Below are positions 38,006-46,267 of a DNA stretch of 64,000 nt, piece after piece. The notes below the pieces were generated by a model. That model saw only the letters and a list, made by a program, of their open reading frames with translations. It was not told the DNA's origin and made no database searches. The first letter of the stretch is position 1, and each line of letters begins with the position of its first letter. A program made the position numbers and the translations under genes. Source of the stretch: Arthrobacter sp. B1I2 (GTDB lineage: Bacteria > Actinomycetota > Actinomycetes > Actinomycetales > Micrococcaceae); NCBI RefSeq assembly GCF_030816485.1, contig NZ_JAUSYC010000001.1, positions 3,906,001 to 3,970,000 on the forward strand, in the 5' to 3' direction.

Positions 38006-39172
38006 ATGACCGCACTTGCACCGGCTGAACCAACGCAGGCCGAACCGACGACGCAGGCCGAGGAAGCCACCGACGCCGCGGAGTCGCCGCTCGAGGGGTT
38101 CCGCATCGGAGTGACCTCGGACCGGCGCTCGCGTGACCTCATCGAGGCCCTGGAGCGCCGGGGTGCCGAAGTGCTCCACGCGCCGGCGCTGAAGATCGCT
38201 CCCGTCCAGGAGGATATGCGCCTCATTGAGGACACCAAGGCCATCATCGCGGCCAGGCCGGACCTGTGCATCGCCACCACCGCCTACGGCATGCGCCGGT
38301 GGTGCGAGGCCGCGGACTCCTTCGGGATCGGCGACGAACTGCTGGAGACGCTGGGGAACTGCCGCATGTTCGTCCGGGGGCCCAAAGCCCGCGGCGCCGT
38401 ACGCGCGGCCGGCCTTGCCGACGTCGGCATAAGCAGCGACGAAACCACCTCCACCCTGGTGGACATGCTGCTCACTGAAGGCGTCCGGGGCAAGACCGTC
38501 GCCATGCAGCTGCACGGCTACACTGACGTCCGCCAGATCGAGCGCCTGCGGATGTCAGGCGCCACGGTCCTGACCGTCACGCCCTACCGCTGGGTGAAGC
38601 CCGACGGCGAGGACAAGCTGCCGCGGCTGATCGAGGCCGCCTGCAGCGGGAACCTGGACGTCCTGACCTTTACCAGCGCCCCCGCCGTGGACGCGATGTG
38701 GAGCACCGCCCATGAGATGGGCCTCTACAAGCAGCTGCTGGAGAGCCTGAAGCTGAACGTCACCACGGCCGTGGTGGGTCCCGTGACCGCCCAGCCCCTG
38801 CTCGACGCCGGCGTGACCCCGCTGATCCCGGAACGGTTCCGGATGGGGGCCCTCATCCGGCTGGTCTGCGAACACTTGGCACTGAACCATGTCCGCCGGC
38901 TGGAGACCCGGTCCGGGAACATCGAGCTTCGCGGCCGCAGCCTGCGGATCGACGGCCAGGTGGTTGAACTGGCGCCGGCTCCCCTGCTGCTCCTGCGCGC
39001 CCTGCTCGGTGCCGGCGGCGCGGTCCTGTCCCGTGAATCGCTCTCCGACCTGCTCGAACTCCGGGGTTCCGTGCACGCGCTGGACATGACGGTGAGCAGG
39101 CTGCGTTCGTCGCTGCCGGACGGCAAGCTCATTGAGACGGTGGTCAAGCGCGGCTACCGGATCCGCGTCTGA
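38006..39172 (+). CDS. hemD: Uroporphyrinogen-III synthase fused to a winged-helix DNA-binding domain
   Basis: 388 residues from the ATG at 38006, chosen because AAAGGA sits 9 nt upstream; an ATG at 37988 overlapping the previous stop is the alternative. Residues about 30-280 are a HemD two-lobe fold (GFRIGVTSDRRSRDLIEALERRGAEVLHAPALKI; TFTSAPAVDAMW; VGPVTAQPLLDAGV). The last ~90 residues (LELRGRSLRIDGQVVELAPAPLLLLRALLGAGGAVLSRESLSDLLELRGSVHALDMTVSRLRSSLPDGKLIETVVKRGYRIRV) form an OmpR-type winged helix. This fusion is known in mycobacterial Rv0260c-like proteins near nitrite reductase genes. It may make uroporphyrinogen III, regulate the cluster, or both. Confidence 0.87.
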   Translation: MTALAPAEPTQAEPTTQAEEATDAAESPLEGFRIGVTSDRRSRDLIEALERRGAEVLHAPALKIAPVQEDMRLIEDTKAIIAARPDLCIATTAYGMRRWCEAADSFGIGDELLETLGNCRMFVRGPKARGAVRAAGLADVGISSDETTSTLVDMLLTEGVRGKTVAMQLHGYTDVRQIERLRMSGATVLTVTPYRWVKPDGEDKLPRLIEAACSGNLDVLTFTSAPAVDAMWSTAHEMGLYKQLLESLKLNVTTAVVGPVTAQPLLDAGVTPLIPERFRMGALIRLVCEHLALNHVRRLETRSGNIELRGRSLRIDGQVVELAPAPLLLLRALLGAGGAVLSRESLSDLLELRGSVHALDMTVSRLRSSLPDGKLIETVVKRGYRIRV

Positions 39173-39233
39173 CGTGCGGAAACCGGGCGAATGTGTCGGC
39201 TGGCGGGCGGATGAGAGGTGCGTCACGGGTTCT

Positions 39234-39303
39234 GTTACCAGCCGGTAAATATTGGCGAACACAGGCCGGATAAACAGCAATGGACGGGTAACACAACTGA
39301 AAA
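39234..39303 (+). promoter_or_regulatory. Weak GlnR-like half-box pair upstream of the flavoprotein gene
   Basis: GTTAC-n6-GTAAA-n6-CGAAC occupies 39234-39260, and a second two-site unit, GTAAC-n6-GAAAA, occupies 39288-39303. Each pairs an a-type and a b-type half-site at 11-bp spacing. They are weaker than the boxes at narK and nirB, but the three clusters are all at nitrogen genes. Confidence 0.4.
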
Positions 39304-39374
39304 AGCAGGCCCTTACGCTGGGTTCCATCATGAAGTTCCGGCCGGTTCCCGGCCGCCACCGAAAGGGCCAGCAC

Positions 39375-40256
39375 ATGTCCGCTCCGGCACCCTCAACGTC
39401 CACCTCCGCCGCAACCCGCATTGTCATCGCCGGCGCCGGCCCCGCTGCCCAGGCCCTGGTGGCACAGCTGGACCGCGCACGGTTCGCCGGCACCATCACG
39501 ATGCTGAGCAACCGCGATGACACTCCTGAGAAACTGCTGGAGCTGGCTATGCTTCCCCAGGTTTCCGTGCGCTTCGGCCAGCCCGCCAGCCACATCGACG
39601 CCGCAAAGAGGACCGTGGCAACGGCCGACGGCATGGAATTCACCTACGACCAGCTGGTCATCGCCACCGGCTCAGCCCCTGTGGCCAACCCCGTGGACGG
39701 CGCCGCACAATGCTTGAGCTACGCCACCATCGATGACGCCCCGCGGATTGCGGACGGCGTGCAGGCAGTGGCCCGGGAGCTGGGCCGGCGCCCGGTGGGG
39801 ATCCTGGTGGGGACCGGCGCAGCGGCAGGGCAGGCCGAAGCGGTGCTCCGCGCCAAGGGGGTGCGGCCCATCCGCACCACCGCCCGGCCCGCAGCCGTCA
39901 TCCCCGCCGTCGTTTCAGCCGGGTCATCTTCCCCCTTCGCCGCCTCCGCCGTCGTTTTCGAGGACGGCAGCAGCATGACCGGCGACCTGGTGGTCCTGGC
40001 CGAGGAACGGGTAGCCCGCGACGGCCTGGCCGCCAGCGCCGGCCTGCGGACGGCGGCCGGCGGCGGCATCGAAATCAGCCGCGACTTCCGCACATCCGTC
40101 CCGGGGATCTGGGCCATCGGTGACGCAGCAGCGTTCGACGGCGTGCGGCTGGGACTGCTGGTGGCAGCGGCCTCGGCGGCAGGCGCCTGCGCCACCCAGC
40201 TCCTGAGCGCAGCGTCGGCAGCGCCGGCAGCACCCGTCCTGCAGGCGGCTGCCTGA
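39375..40256 (+). CDS. Shortened NirB-like FAD/NAD(P)-binding flavoprotein
   Basis: 293 residues from the ATG at 39375 with GAAAGGG upstream. It aligns by eye with the N-terminal flavoprotein half of NirB: RIVIVIAG-type FAD site (TRIVIAGAGPAAQALVAQLD), YDQLVIATGSAPVANPV, a second Gly motif VGTGAAAGQAEAVL, and GIWAIGDAAAFDGVRLG. Compared with NirB it lacks the YDRVALSK substrate/FAD loop after the first strand and much of the NAD domain, so it may not be a normal NADH reductase. There is no [2Fe-2S] or siroheme part. It follows the siroheme genes and is preceded by GlnR-like half-boxes. Function is unknown; it could be an electron carrier partner or a degenerate paralogue. Confidence 0.78.
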   Translation: MSAPAPSTSTSAATRIVIAGAGPAAQALVAQLDRARFAGTITMLSNRDDTPEKLLELAMLPQVSVRFGQPASHIDAAKRTVATADGMEFTYDQLVIATGSAPVANPVDGAAQCLSYATIDDAPRIADGVQAVARELGRRPVGILVGTGAAAGQAEAVLRAKGVRPIRTTARPAAVIPAVVSAGSSSPFAASAVVFEDGSSMTGDLVVLAEERVARDGLAASAGLRTAAGGGIEISRDFRTSVPGIWAIGDAAAFDGVRLGLLVAAASAAGACATQLLSAASAAPAAPVLQAAA

Positions 40257-40345
40257 GCCGCCTGCTGCGGCGCGGTGCGCTGTGACAAGATGGTTCCCGA
40301 AACCGAGTCAACGACGGGCCCACGAGGCCCTCCGGGAGGACCATC

Positions 40346-41080
40346 ATGAGCAACGAAGCCACCGTACACACAGGCGCCGTTCACGCAGGCACCGCTGATC
40401 CCGCCGCGCCCGCGGACATCGCCTCCTTCATCGACCACACGCTGCTCAAGCCCGAAGCCTCGGAGGCTGACGTGCTGAAGGTCTGCTCCGAGGCAGCCGA
40501 GTACGGGTTCAAGTCGGTGTGCGTCAACCCCATCTGGGTCAAGGCCGTCACTACCGCGCTCAAGGGTTCCGGGGTCCTCACCTGCTCGGTGGTGGGCTTC
40601 CCGCTGGGGGCCACCCCCACGGATGTGAAGTCGTTCGAAGCCCGCGGCGCCGTCCTGGACGGCGCGGATGAGGTGGACATGGTAATCAACATTGCCGCCG
40701 CGAGGGCCGGCGACAAGGGCGCCCTGGCGGAAGACATCGCTGCCGTGGCCGAGACCGTGCACGCAGGCGGCGCCATCCTGAAAGTCATCATCGAAACAGC
40801 GCTCCTCACGGATGAGCAGAAGGTGCTGGCGTGCCAGGCTGCCGTGGAGGCCGGGGCGGACTTCGTGAAGACCTCCACAGGTTTCAACGGCGGCGGCGCC
40901 ACCGTTGAGGACGTGGCCCTGATGCGCCGGACCGTGGGCCCGTACCTGGGGGTCAAGGCCTCGGGCGGCGTACGGTCCCTGGCCGACGCGCAGGCTATGA
41001 TTGCAGCAGGTGCAACACGAATTGGTGCCAGCTCCGGAATTGCCATTGTCAAGGGTGAACAGGGTTCAGCCGCTTACTGA
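40346..41080 (+). CDS. deoC: Deoxyribose-phosphate aldolase
   Basis: 244 residues with GGGAGGACC upstream of the ATG. It has the DeoC landmarks [10 protein letters not shown] (about 28-37), [19 protein letters not shown] (about 86-104), [15 protein letters not shown], the Schiff-base Lys in [10 protein letters not shown] (about 149), and [22 protein letters not shown] (about 172-193) with the second Lys. It cleaves deoxyribose-5-phosphate to glyceraldehyde-3-phosphate and acetaldehyde. It belongs functionally with pnp and the mutase upstream, but lies after the nitrogen cluster with its own spacer. A small membrane-protein gene follows 52 nt downstream. Confidence 0.95.
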   Translation: MSNEATVHTGAVHAGTADPAAPADIASFIDHTLLKPEASEADVLKVCSEAAEYGFKSVCVNPIWVKAVTTALKGSGVLTCSVVGFPLGATPTDVKSFEARGAVLDGADEVDMVINIAAARAGDKGALAEDIAAVAETVHAGGAILKVIIETALLTDEQKVLACQAAVEAGADFVKTSTGFNGGGATVEDVALMRRTVGPYLGVKASGGVRSLADAQAMIAAGATRIGASSGIAIVKGEQGSAAY

Positions 41081-41132
41081 CCCGGGCCGGAAGCCGCCAC
41101 AGATCAAGCCCCGCGGGGCCGAGGAGGAACAC

Positions 41133-41396
41133 ATGTCCAGCCAGATCAACGCTTCCAGCCGGGACACGGCGTCGAACCACGAATCCGTCCGGACCCCGCA
41201 GAACGAAAACAGCCTCGCCACCAGCATCATCCTGTTTGTGGTCTGCTTCGCACTGTTCCTGGGCGCCATCTACTCGCTGTCCTTCCTCAGCCTGGGCAAC
41301 CCGTGGCCGATGGCCGCCTGCCTGGTCCTGTTTGCCCTGGCGTTCTGGATTCCGCAGACCATCCTGGGCCGCTCGGACTCCGCAGGCGAGCACTAA
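41133..41396 (+). CDS. Small membrane protein, two helices
   Basis: 87 residues. The ATG at 41133 has GAGGAGGAAC right upstream, so the open frame from 41001 is not used. The N-terminal 30 residues are polar (MSSQINASSRDTASNHESVRTPQNEN). Two hydrophobic helices follow (SIILFVVCFALFLGAIYSL and PWPMAACLVLFALAFWIPQ). No family assigned. It ends at a strong terminator. Confidence 0.78.
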   Translation: MSSQINASSRDTASNHESVRTPQNENSLATSIILFVVCFALFLGAIYSLSFLSLGNPWPMAACLVLFALAFWIPQTILGRSDSAGEH

Positions 41397-41411
41397 GCTC
41401 CATCAATACTG

Positions 41412-41442
41412 AAAGGACCCCGGACAGTGTCCGGGGTCCTTT
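41412..41442. terminator. Rho-independent terminator
   Basis: AAAGGACCCCGGAC and GTCCGGGGTCCTTT form a 14-bp perfect stem with a 3-nt loop, ending in T. It lies between the small membrane protein (+) and the DUF457 gene (-), and probably terminates both. Confidence 0.88.
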
Positions 41443-41468
41443 GCTGTCTGCTACCAAAACCAGAGCCT

Positions 41469-42281
41469 CTAAAACCATAGCCTGATCCAGGCTCCCGCGG
41501 CAGCCGCTGCCCGGCCCCAATGGTGCTGTGCGGTCGCCCACCCTGCCATGGACATCCCCACCATGGCGTACGCGCTGACCGGAATCAGCACCAGCCACTC
41601 CCGCTTTGAACCGGCACGCCCCAGCAGGGGCAGCGACAGGGCGCCGTTGGCACGCCAGACGTTCCGCAGCAGGGGCAGCCGGCGCAGCACTTTCGGCGGA
41701 CGGACCACCAGCGGCCAGAGCAGCGGCACTCCCCCGGTGGTGATGAGGTCACCAACAATGTGCACCACCACCCCGATCAGCATCGATGTGGGCAGCCAGG
41801 TCCACTGATCCGGCGCGTAGACGGTGACCAGGCCCGCCATGACCAGTGCGAAGATCCAGTTGGAGATGAAGCCGCTTTTGGGAAAGAGCTTCAGCGCCTT
41901 GGCTGCAATGTTGATCAGGAACATGCACAGCAGCCCGGCGCCAACGGACAGCCGGCCCCAGGCTGTGTCCATGTGCACCTGCGATGCCAGGCCGGCAAGG
42001 AACACGAATACAGCGGCACCCAATATGGAGTGCGTGCCCTGCCGGTGGCCCCCGCTGGCATTTTCAATGCCGCGGGCAATCACGTTGGACAGCGGCGGCA
42101 GCGAGTGGGCCACGGTGCTTGCCCTGTGGTCCCAGTCGCACACCAGCGCTGTGCCCGCAGTGGCCATGCCGCCGATGAGGATGCCCGTGGGATCCAGCGG
42201 GTACCAGCCCAGGGTGTAGGGGCCGGTGGACGCAACAGCTACCCACGCCGCGGCTCCCGACGCGGCGTGGTGTCCTCCCAT
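41469..42281 (-). CDS. Metal-dependent hydrolase-like membrane protein (DUF457/YdjM)
   Basis: 270 residues from the ATG at 42281 (a TTG at 42284 is possible). It starts MGGHHAASGAAAWVA and has CDWDHRAST (about 49-57), GHRQGTHSILGAA (about 77-89) and VVHIVGDLITTGGVPLLWP (about 172-190). These conserved His/Asp pairs, together with several membrane helices, are the DUF457/YdjM pattern of predicted membrane-bound metal hydrolases. It lies 6 nt downstream of mfd in the same direction, so it probably shares the mfd message. Function is not established. Confidence 0.82.
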   Translation of the reverse strand: MGGHHAASGAAAWVAVASTGPYTLGWYPLDPTGILIGGMATAGTALVCDWDHRASTVAHSLPPLSNVIARGIENASGGHRQGTHSILGAAVFVFLAGLASQVHMDTAWGRLSVGAGLLCMFLINIAAKALKLFPKSGFISNWIFALVMAGLVTVYAPDQWTWLPTSMLIGVVVHIVGDLITTGGVPLLWPLVVRPPKVLRRLPLLRNVWRANGALSLPLLGRAGSKREWLVLIPVSAYAMVGMSMAGWATAQHHWGRAAAAAGAWIRLWF

Positions 42282-42287
42282 CAAGGG

Positions 42288-45200
42288 CTAACCGCTGACT
42301 GCCGGAGCGGCGAGAGGCGCGTCCGAGAAGATGTTCCGGATCACGCCGTTGGCCCATTCCAGGATCTCGGCGTCCTGCAGGTCCCGGCCGCCGATCCGCG
42401 CTGTCTTGGGCTTGGGAATGAGCACGGCGTCCAGGGCCGGCTTGGACTGCGAGCCCGGGTACATGCGGTTCAGCCGCATGATCTTGGACTCCGGGAGGGT
42501 TGCCGGGGAGAACTTGATGAAGTTGCCCTGCAGGGCGACGTCGGACAGGCCGGCTTCGCGGGCTCCCACCCGGAACCGGGCCACTGCCACCAGGTTCTGG
42601 GCGGGCAGCGGCAGTTCGCCGTAGCGGTCCACGAGTTCGGCCTGGACCTCGTCGATGGCCTCATCGGTCAACGCGGCAGCGAGCTTCCGGTAGGCCTCCA
42701 GGCGCAGCCGCTCGCCCGGAACGTAGTCGTGCGGCAGGTGCGCGTTGACCGGCAGCTCGATCTTCATCTCGGCGGCCTTTTCCTCGGCCTCGCCCCGGAA
42801 GTCGGCCACGGCTTCGCCCACCAGCCGGATGTACAGGTCGAACCCCACCCCCTGGATGTGGCCGGACTGTTCACCGCCCAGCAGGTTGCCGGCGCCGCGG
42901 ATTTCCAGGTCCTTCATGGCCAGCTGCATGCCGGCACCGAGCTCGTTGTGCGCGGCCACGGCCTTGAGCCGTTCCAGCGCCACCTCGCCCAGCGGCTTCT
43001 CCGAGGGGTACAGGAAGTAGGCGTAGGCGCGTTCCCGGCCCCGGCCCACACGGCCGCGGAGCTGGTGCAGCTGGGAGAGGCCGTACTTGTCCGCGCCGTC
43101 CACGATCAGGGTGTTGGCGTTGGAGATGTCCAGGCCGGTCTCGATGATGGTGGTGCACACCAGCACGTCGAAGCGCCGCTCCCAGAAGTCAACGATGATC
43201 TGCTCCAGGCGGCTTTCCGACATCTTGCCGTGCGCCACCTCCACCCGTGCCTCGGGCACCAGTTCGCGGATCTTCGCGGCGGTCCGCTCGATCGTGGACA
43301 CCCGGTTGTGGACCAGGAACACCTGGCCCTCACGCATCAGCTCGCGGCGGATGGCGGCCGAGGCCTGCTTGTCCGTGTACGGGCCAACGTACGTCAGCAC
43401 CGGATGCCGTTCCTCCGGCGGGGTGGCCAGGGTGGAGGTTTCCCGGATGCCGGTGAGGGACATTTCCAGGGTGCGGGGAATCGGGGTGGCGCTCATGGCC
43501 AGCACGTCCACGTTGGTGCGCATCTTCTTCAGCGCTTCCTTGTGCTCCACGCCGAAGCGCTGTTCCTCGTCCACGATCACCAGGCCCAGGTCCTTGAACT
43601 CGAAGTCCTTGGACAGCAGGCGATGCGTGCCGATCACCACGTCCACGGATCCGCTCTTGACGCCTTCCACCGTCTCCTTGGTTTCCTTTGTCCCCTGGAA
43701 CCGGGACAGGGCCTTGACCCGCAGCGGGAACCCGGAGAACCGCTCGGTGAACGTTTCATAGTGCTGCTGGGCCAGCAGGGTGGTGGGCACCAGCACTGCC
43801 ACCTGCTTGCCGTCCTGAACGGCTTTAAAGGCGGCCCGCACAGCGATTTCCGTCTTGCCGTAGCCCACATCGCCGGAGACCAGCCGGTCCATGGGGATCT
43901 CGCGTTCCATGTCCGCCTTGACCTCGTTGATGGTGGTCAACTGGTCCGGCGTCTCCACGTAGGGGAAAGCCTCCTCGAGCTCGCGCTGCCACGGTGTGTC
44001 CGGGGCGAAGGCGTGCCCGCGGGAGGCCATCCTGGCCGAATACAGCCGGATCAGCTCACCGGCGATCTCCTTGACGGCCTTGCGCGCCCTGGACTTGGTG
44101 CTGGCCCAGTCAGCGCCGCCCATCTTGCTCAGCACGGGAGTGTCGCCGCCCACGTAGCGGGTCACCTGGTCCAGCTGGTCCGTGGGAACGAACAGCCGGT
44201 CCCCGGGGGCGCCGCGCTTCGCCGGCGCGTACTCCAGCACCAGGTACTCGCGCACGCCGTCGCCGCCGCCGGCCACCTTGCGCTGGATCAGTTCCACGAA
44301 CCGGCCGATGCCGTGCTGTTCGTGGACCACGTGGTCCCCCGCCACCAGCTGCAGGGGGTCCACGGCGTTGCGCCGCTTGGAGGGCATCCGCCGCATGTCC
44401 TTGGTGGATCCGGCGGAGGTGCGGCCCAGGAGGTCGGCCTCGGTGAGCAGGCCCAGTTTGAGGCCGTCCAGCACAAAACCGCGGCCGACGGCGGCAGTGG
44501 TCACCTCGATGATGCCCGCCTGGGGCTCGTGGTCCAGGCTGTCGACGCGGGCGCACGGGATGTCGTTTTCGTGGAAGAGCTCAGCAAGGCGCTGGGCAGG
44601 CCCGGGGCCTTCGGTGGCCACCACGATGCGCCATTGGTCGCGGACATGCGAGCCGATGAAGGCCATCATTTCCGCCACGTCGCCCTGGTAGCCGCGGGGC
44701 TCCCGGGCGTGCAGGTTCAAGACATCGATCTCGGGCAGCAGTTCCGCGTCCTGTGCCAGGGACGTGATGGACCACCAGGAGACACCGTGCTCCAGCGCGG
44801 ACCCACGGGTTTCTGTCAGTGACCTGAAGCTGGCGGAATGAAGCGCGGCGGACGCCTGGGAGCTGAGGTCCAAAGGCGCGGCCCCGCCGTCGGACGCCGT
44901 GGACCACGCCGCCTCCAGGAACTCCTCATTGGTGGCGGCAAGGTCGTGGGCACGGGTGCGCACCTTTTCCGGTTCGATCACCACGGCGATGGAGTCCGCC
45001 GGCAGCTGGTCCATGAACGGAACCATCGCATCCACCAGCACCGGCGCCAGGGACTCCATGCCCTCCACCGCGATGCCGCCGGCGATCTTCTCCAGCATGT
45101 CCGCCGCGGCCGGAAGCTGGGCCTTCAGGGTGGCCGCCCGGGACATGACGGACGGGGTGATCAGGATTTCACGGCACGGCGGGGCGTGCAGCTCGGTGGG

Positions 45201-46037
45201 GTGGTGGATGCCCGGCGCGGACAGCGAACGCTGGTCAGCCACGGCGAACCAGCGCATCTGGTCCACCTCGTCCCCGAAAAACTCCACGCGGATGGGGTGG
45301 TCCTCCGTGGGCGGGAAGACGTCGATGATCCCGCCGCGGACGGCGAACTCGCCGCGGTGCGTGACCATGTCCACCCGGGCGTACGCGGCGTCCGCGAGGC
45401 TCTTCACCACGTCGGAGAACGGAACGTCCTGGCCCACCTTCAGCGTGACGGGAATTAGGTCGCCCAGGCCGGCCACGATCGGCTGGACCACGGCGCGAAC
45501 GGGCGCGACGACGACGCGCAGCCGGCCCGCCGTCGAACTTTCCGGATGTGCCAGGCGGCGCAGCACGGACAGCCGGCGGCCCACGGTGTCCGAGCGCGGT
45601 GAAAGCCGTTCGTGCGGGAGCGTCTCCCAGCTGGGGAACTCGGCCACCGAATCCGCGGGCAGGTAGGCGCGCAGGGCCGCGGACAGGTCCTCCGCCTCCC
45701 GGCCGGTGGCAGTGACGGCCAGCACCACGCCCGGTGCCGCACCGTCGGCCTGTTCTGCCGTGGCAGCCACGAGCCCGTCAGCCATCTCCGCCAGCAGCAC
45801 CGGACGAAGCCCTGCCGGAGCGCTGATCTGGTAGTCCTGCCCGCGGACGGCAAAGCCCCGGGCCGCCTCGGCGCGGACCCGGGCGAACGACTGGTCCGGT
45901 GCCAGGGCGCGGCGCAGCCCGTCCAGCGACGGGGCCGTGCCTGACTTGCCGGTGCCGGACTTGCCCGTGCTCGACTTACCGGCGCTGGATGTGCGCGTGC
46001 TGGATGTGCCGGCGGCGGACTGGCCGGGATGACTCAT
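42288..46037 (-). CDS. mfd: Transcription-repair coupling factor
   Basis: 1249 residues. The N-terminal UvrB-homology region (QISAPAGLRPVLLAEMAD, FPSWETLPHERLSP) is followed by the RNA polymerase-interacting domain (AGDHVVHEQHGIGRFVELIQR, about 550), then the SF2 translocase: Walker A GDVGYGKTEIAVRAAF (about 715), DEEQRFGV, LSATPIPRTLEMSLTGIRE, and QLRGRVGRGRERAYAYF (about 1000), and a C-terminal TRCF domain. It removes stalled RNA polymerase and recruits UvrA. The ATG at 46037 is chosen for CAGGAG 10 nt upstream. A low-complexity S/T/G/K segment (TSSAGKSSTGKSGTGKSGT, about 12-33) precedes the conserved region and is not typical of Mfd. Confidence 0.95.
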   Translation of the reverse strand: MSHPGQSAAGTSSTRTSSAGKSSTGKSGTGKSGTAPSLDGLRRALAPDQSFARVRAEAARGFAVRGQDYQISAPAGLRPVLLAEMADGLVAATAEQADGAAPGVVLAVTATGREAEDLSAALRAYLPADSVAEFPSWETLPHERLSPRSDTVGRRLSVLRRLAHPESSTAGRLRVVVAPVRAVVQPIVAGLGDLIPVTLKVGQDVPFSDVVKSLADAAYARVDMVTHRGEFAVRGGIIDVFPPTEDHPIRVEFFGDEVDQMRWFAVADQRSLSAPGIHHPTELHAPPCREILITPSVMSRAATLKAQLPAAADMLEKIAGGIAVEGMESLAPVLVDAMVPFMDQLPADSIAVVIEPEKVRTRAHDLAATNEEFLEAAWSTASDGGAAPLDLSSQASAALHSASFRSLTETRGSALEHGVSWWSITSLAQDAELLPEIDVLNLHAREPRGYQGDVAEMMAFIGSHVRDQWRIVVATEGPGPAQRLAELFHENDIPCARVDSLDHEPQAGIIEVTTAAVGRGFVLDGLKLGLLTEADLLGRTSAGSTKDMRRMPSKRRNAVDPLQLVAGDHVVHEQHGIGRFVELIQRKVAGGGDGVREYLVLEYAPAKRGAPGDRLFVPTDQLDQVTRYVGGDTPVLSKMGGADWASTKSRARKAVKEIAGELIRLYSARMASRGHAFAPDTPWQRELEEAFPYVETPDQLTTINEVKADMEREIPMDRLVSGDVGYGKTEIAVRAAFKAVQDGKQVAVLVPTTLLAQQHYETFTERFSGFPLRVKALSRFQGTKETKETVEGVKSGSVDVVIGTHRLLSKDFEFKDLGLVIVDEEQRFGVEHKEALKKMRTNVDVLAMSATPIPRTLEMSLTGIRETSTLATPPEERHPVLTYVGPYTDKQASAAIRRELMREGQVFLVHNRVSTIERTAAKIRELVPEARVEVAHGKMSESRLEQIIVDFWERRFDVLVCTTIIETGLDISNANTLIVDGADKYGLSQLHQLRGRVGRGRERAYAYFLYPSEKPLGEVALERLKAVAAHNELGAGMQLAMKDLEIRGAGNLLGGEQSGHIQGVGFDLYIRLVGEAVADFRGEAEEKAAEMKIELPVNAHLPHDYVPGERLRLEAYRKLAAALTDEAIDEVQAELVDRYGELPLPAQNLVAVARFRVGAREAGLSDVALQGNFIKFSPATLPESKIMRLNRMYPGSQSKPALDAVLIPKPKTARIGGRDLQDAEILEWANGVIRNIFSDAPLAAPAVSG

Positions 46038-46267
46038 GGCAGAAACTCCTGTGGTGTTCATCGGGATCGCAGGCAACGCGAAAACCCGAAATTCGCTGCG
46101 AATCCCGGGTACTCCCAGCCTACCGCGCAGGAACGACATGGCAGCGCGGGACAGGTGGATTGGCCTAGGCTGGCAGCGTCGAGCCAAATTCGATCGCAGC
46201 AGCCGTCCGGACAGGCCGCCGCTCCGAACCGCAAGGTACGAACAGTGCAGGACGAACAGGAGCCAGC

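Noticed and set aside
41760..44822. 1020-residue plus-strand open frame opposite mfd
   Set aside because: It is Gly/His/Gln/Val-rich antisense of a clear mfd reading with no recognisable domains. It is an artefact of high GC.
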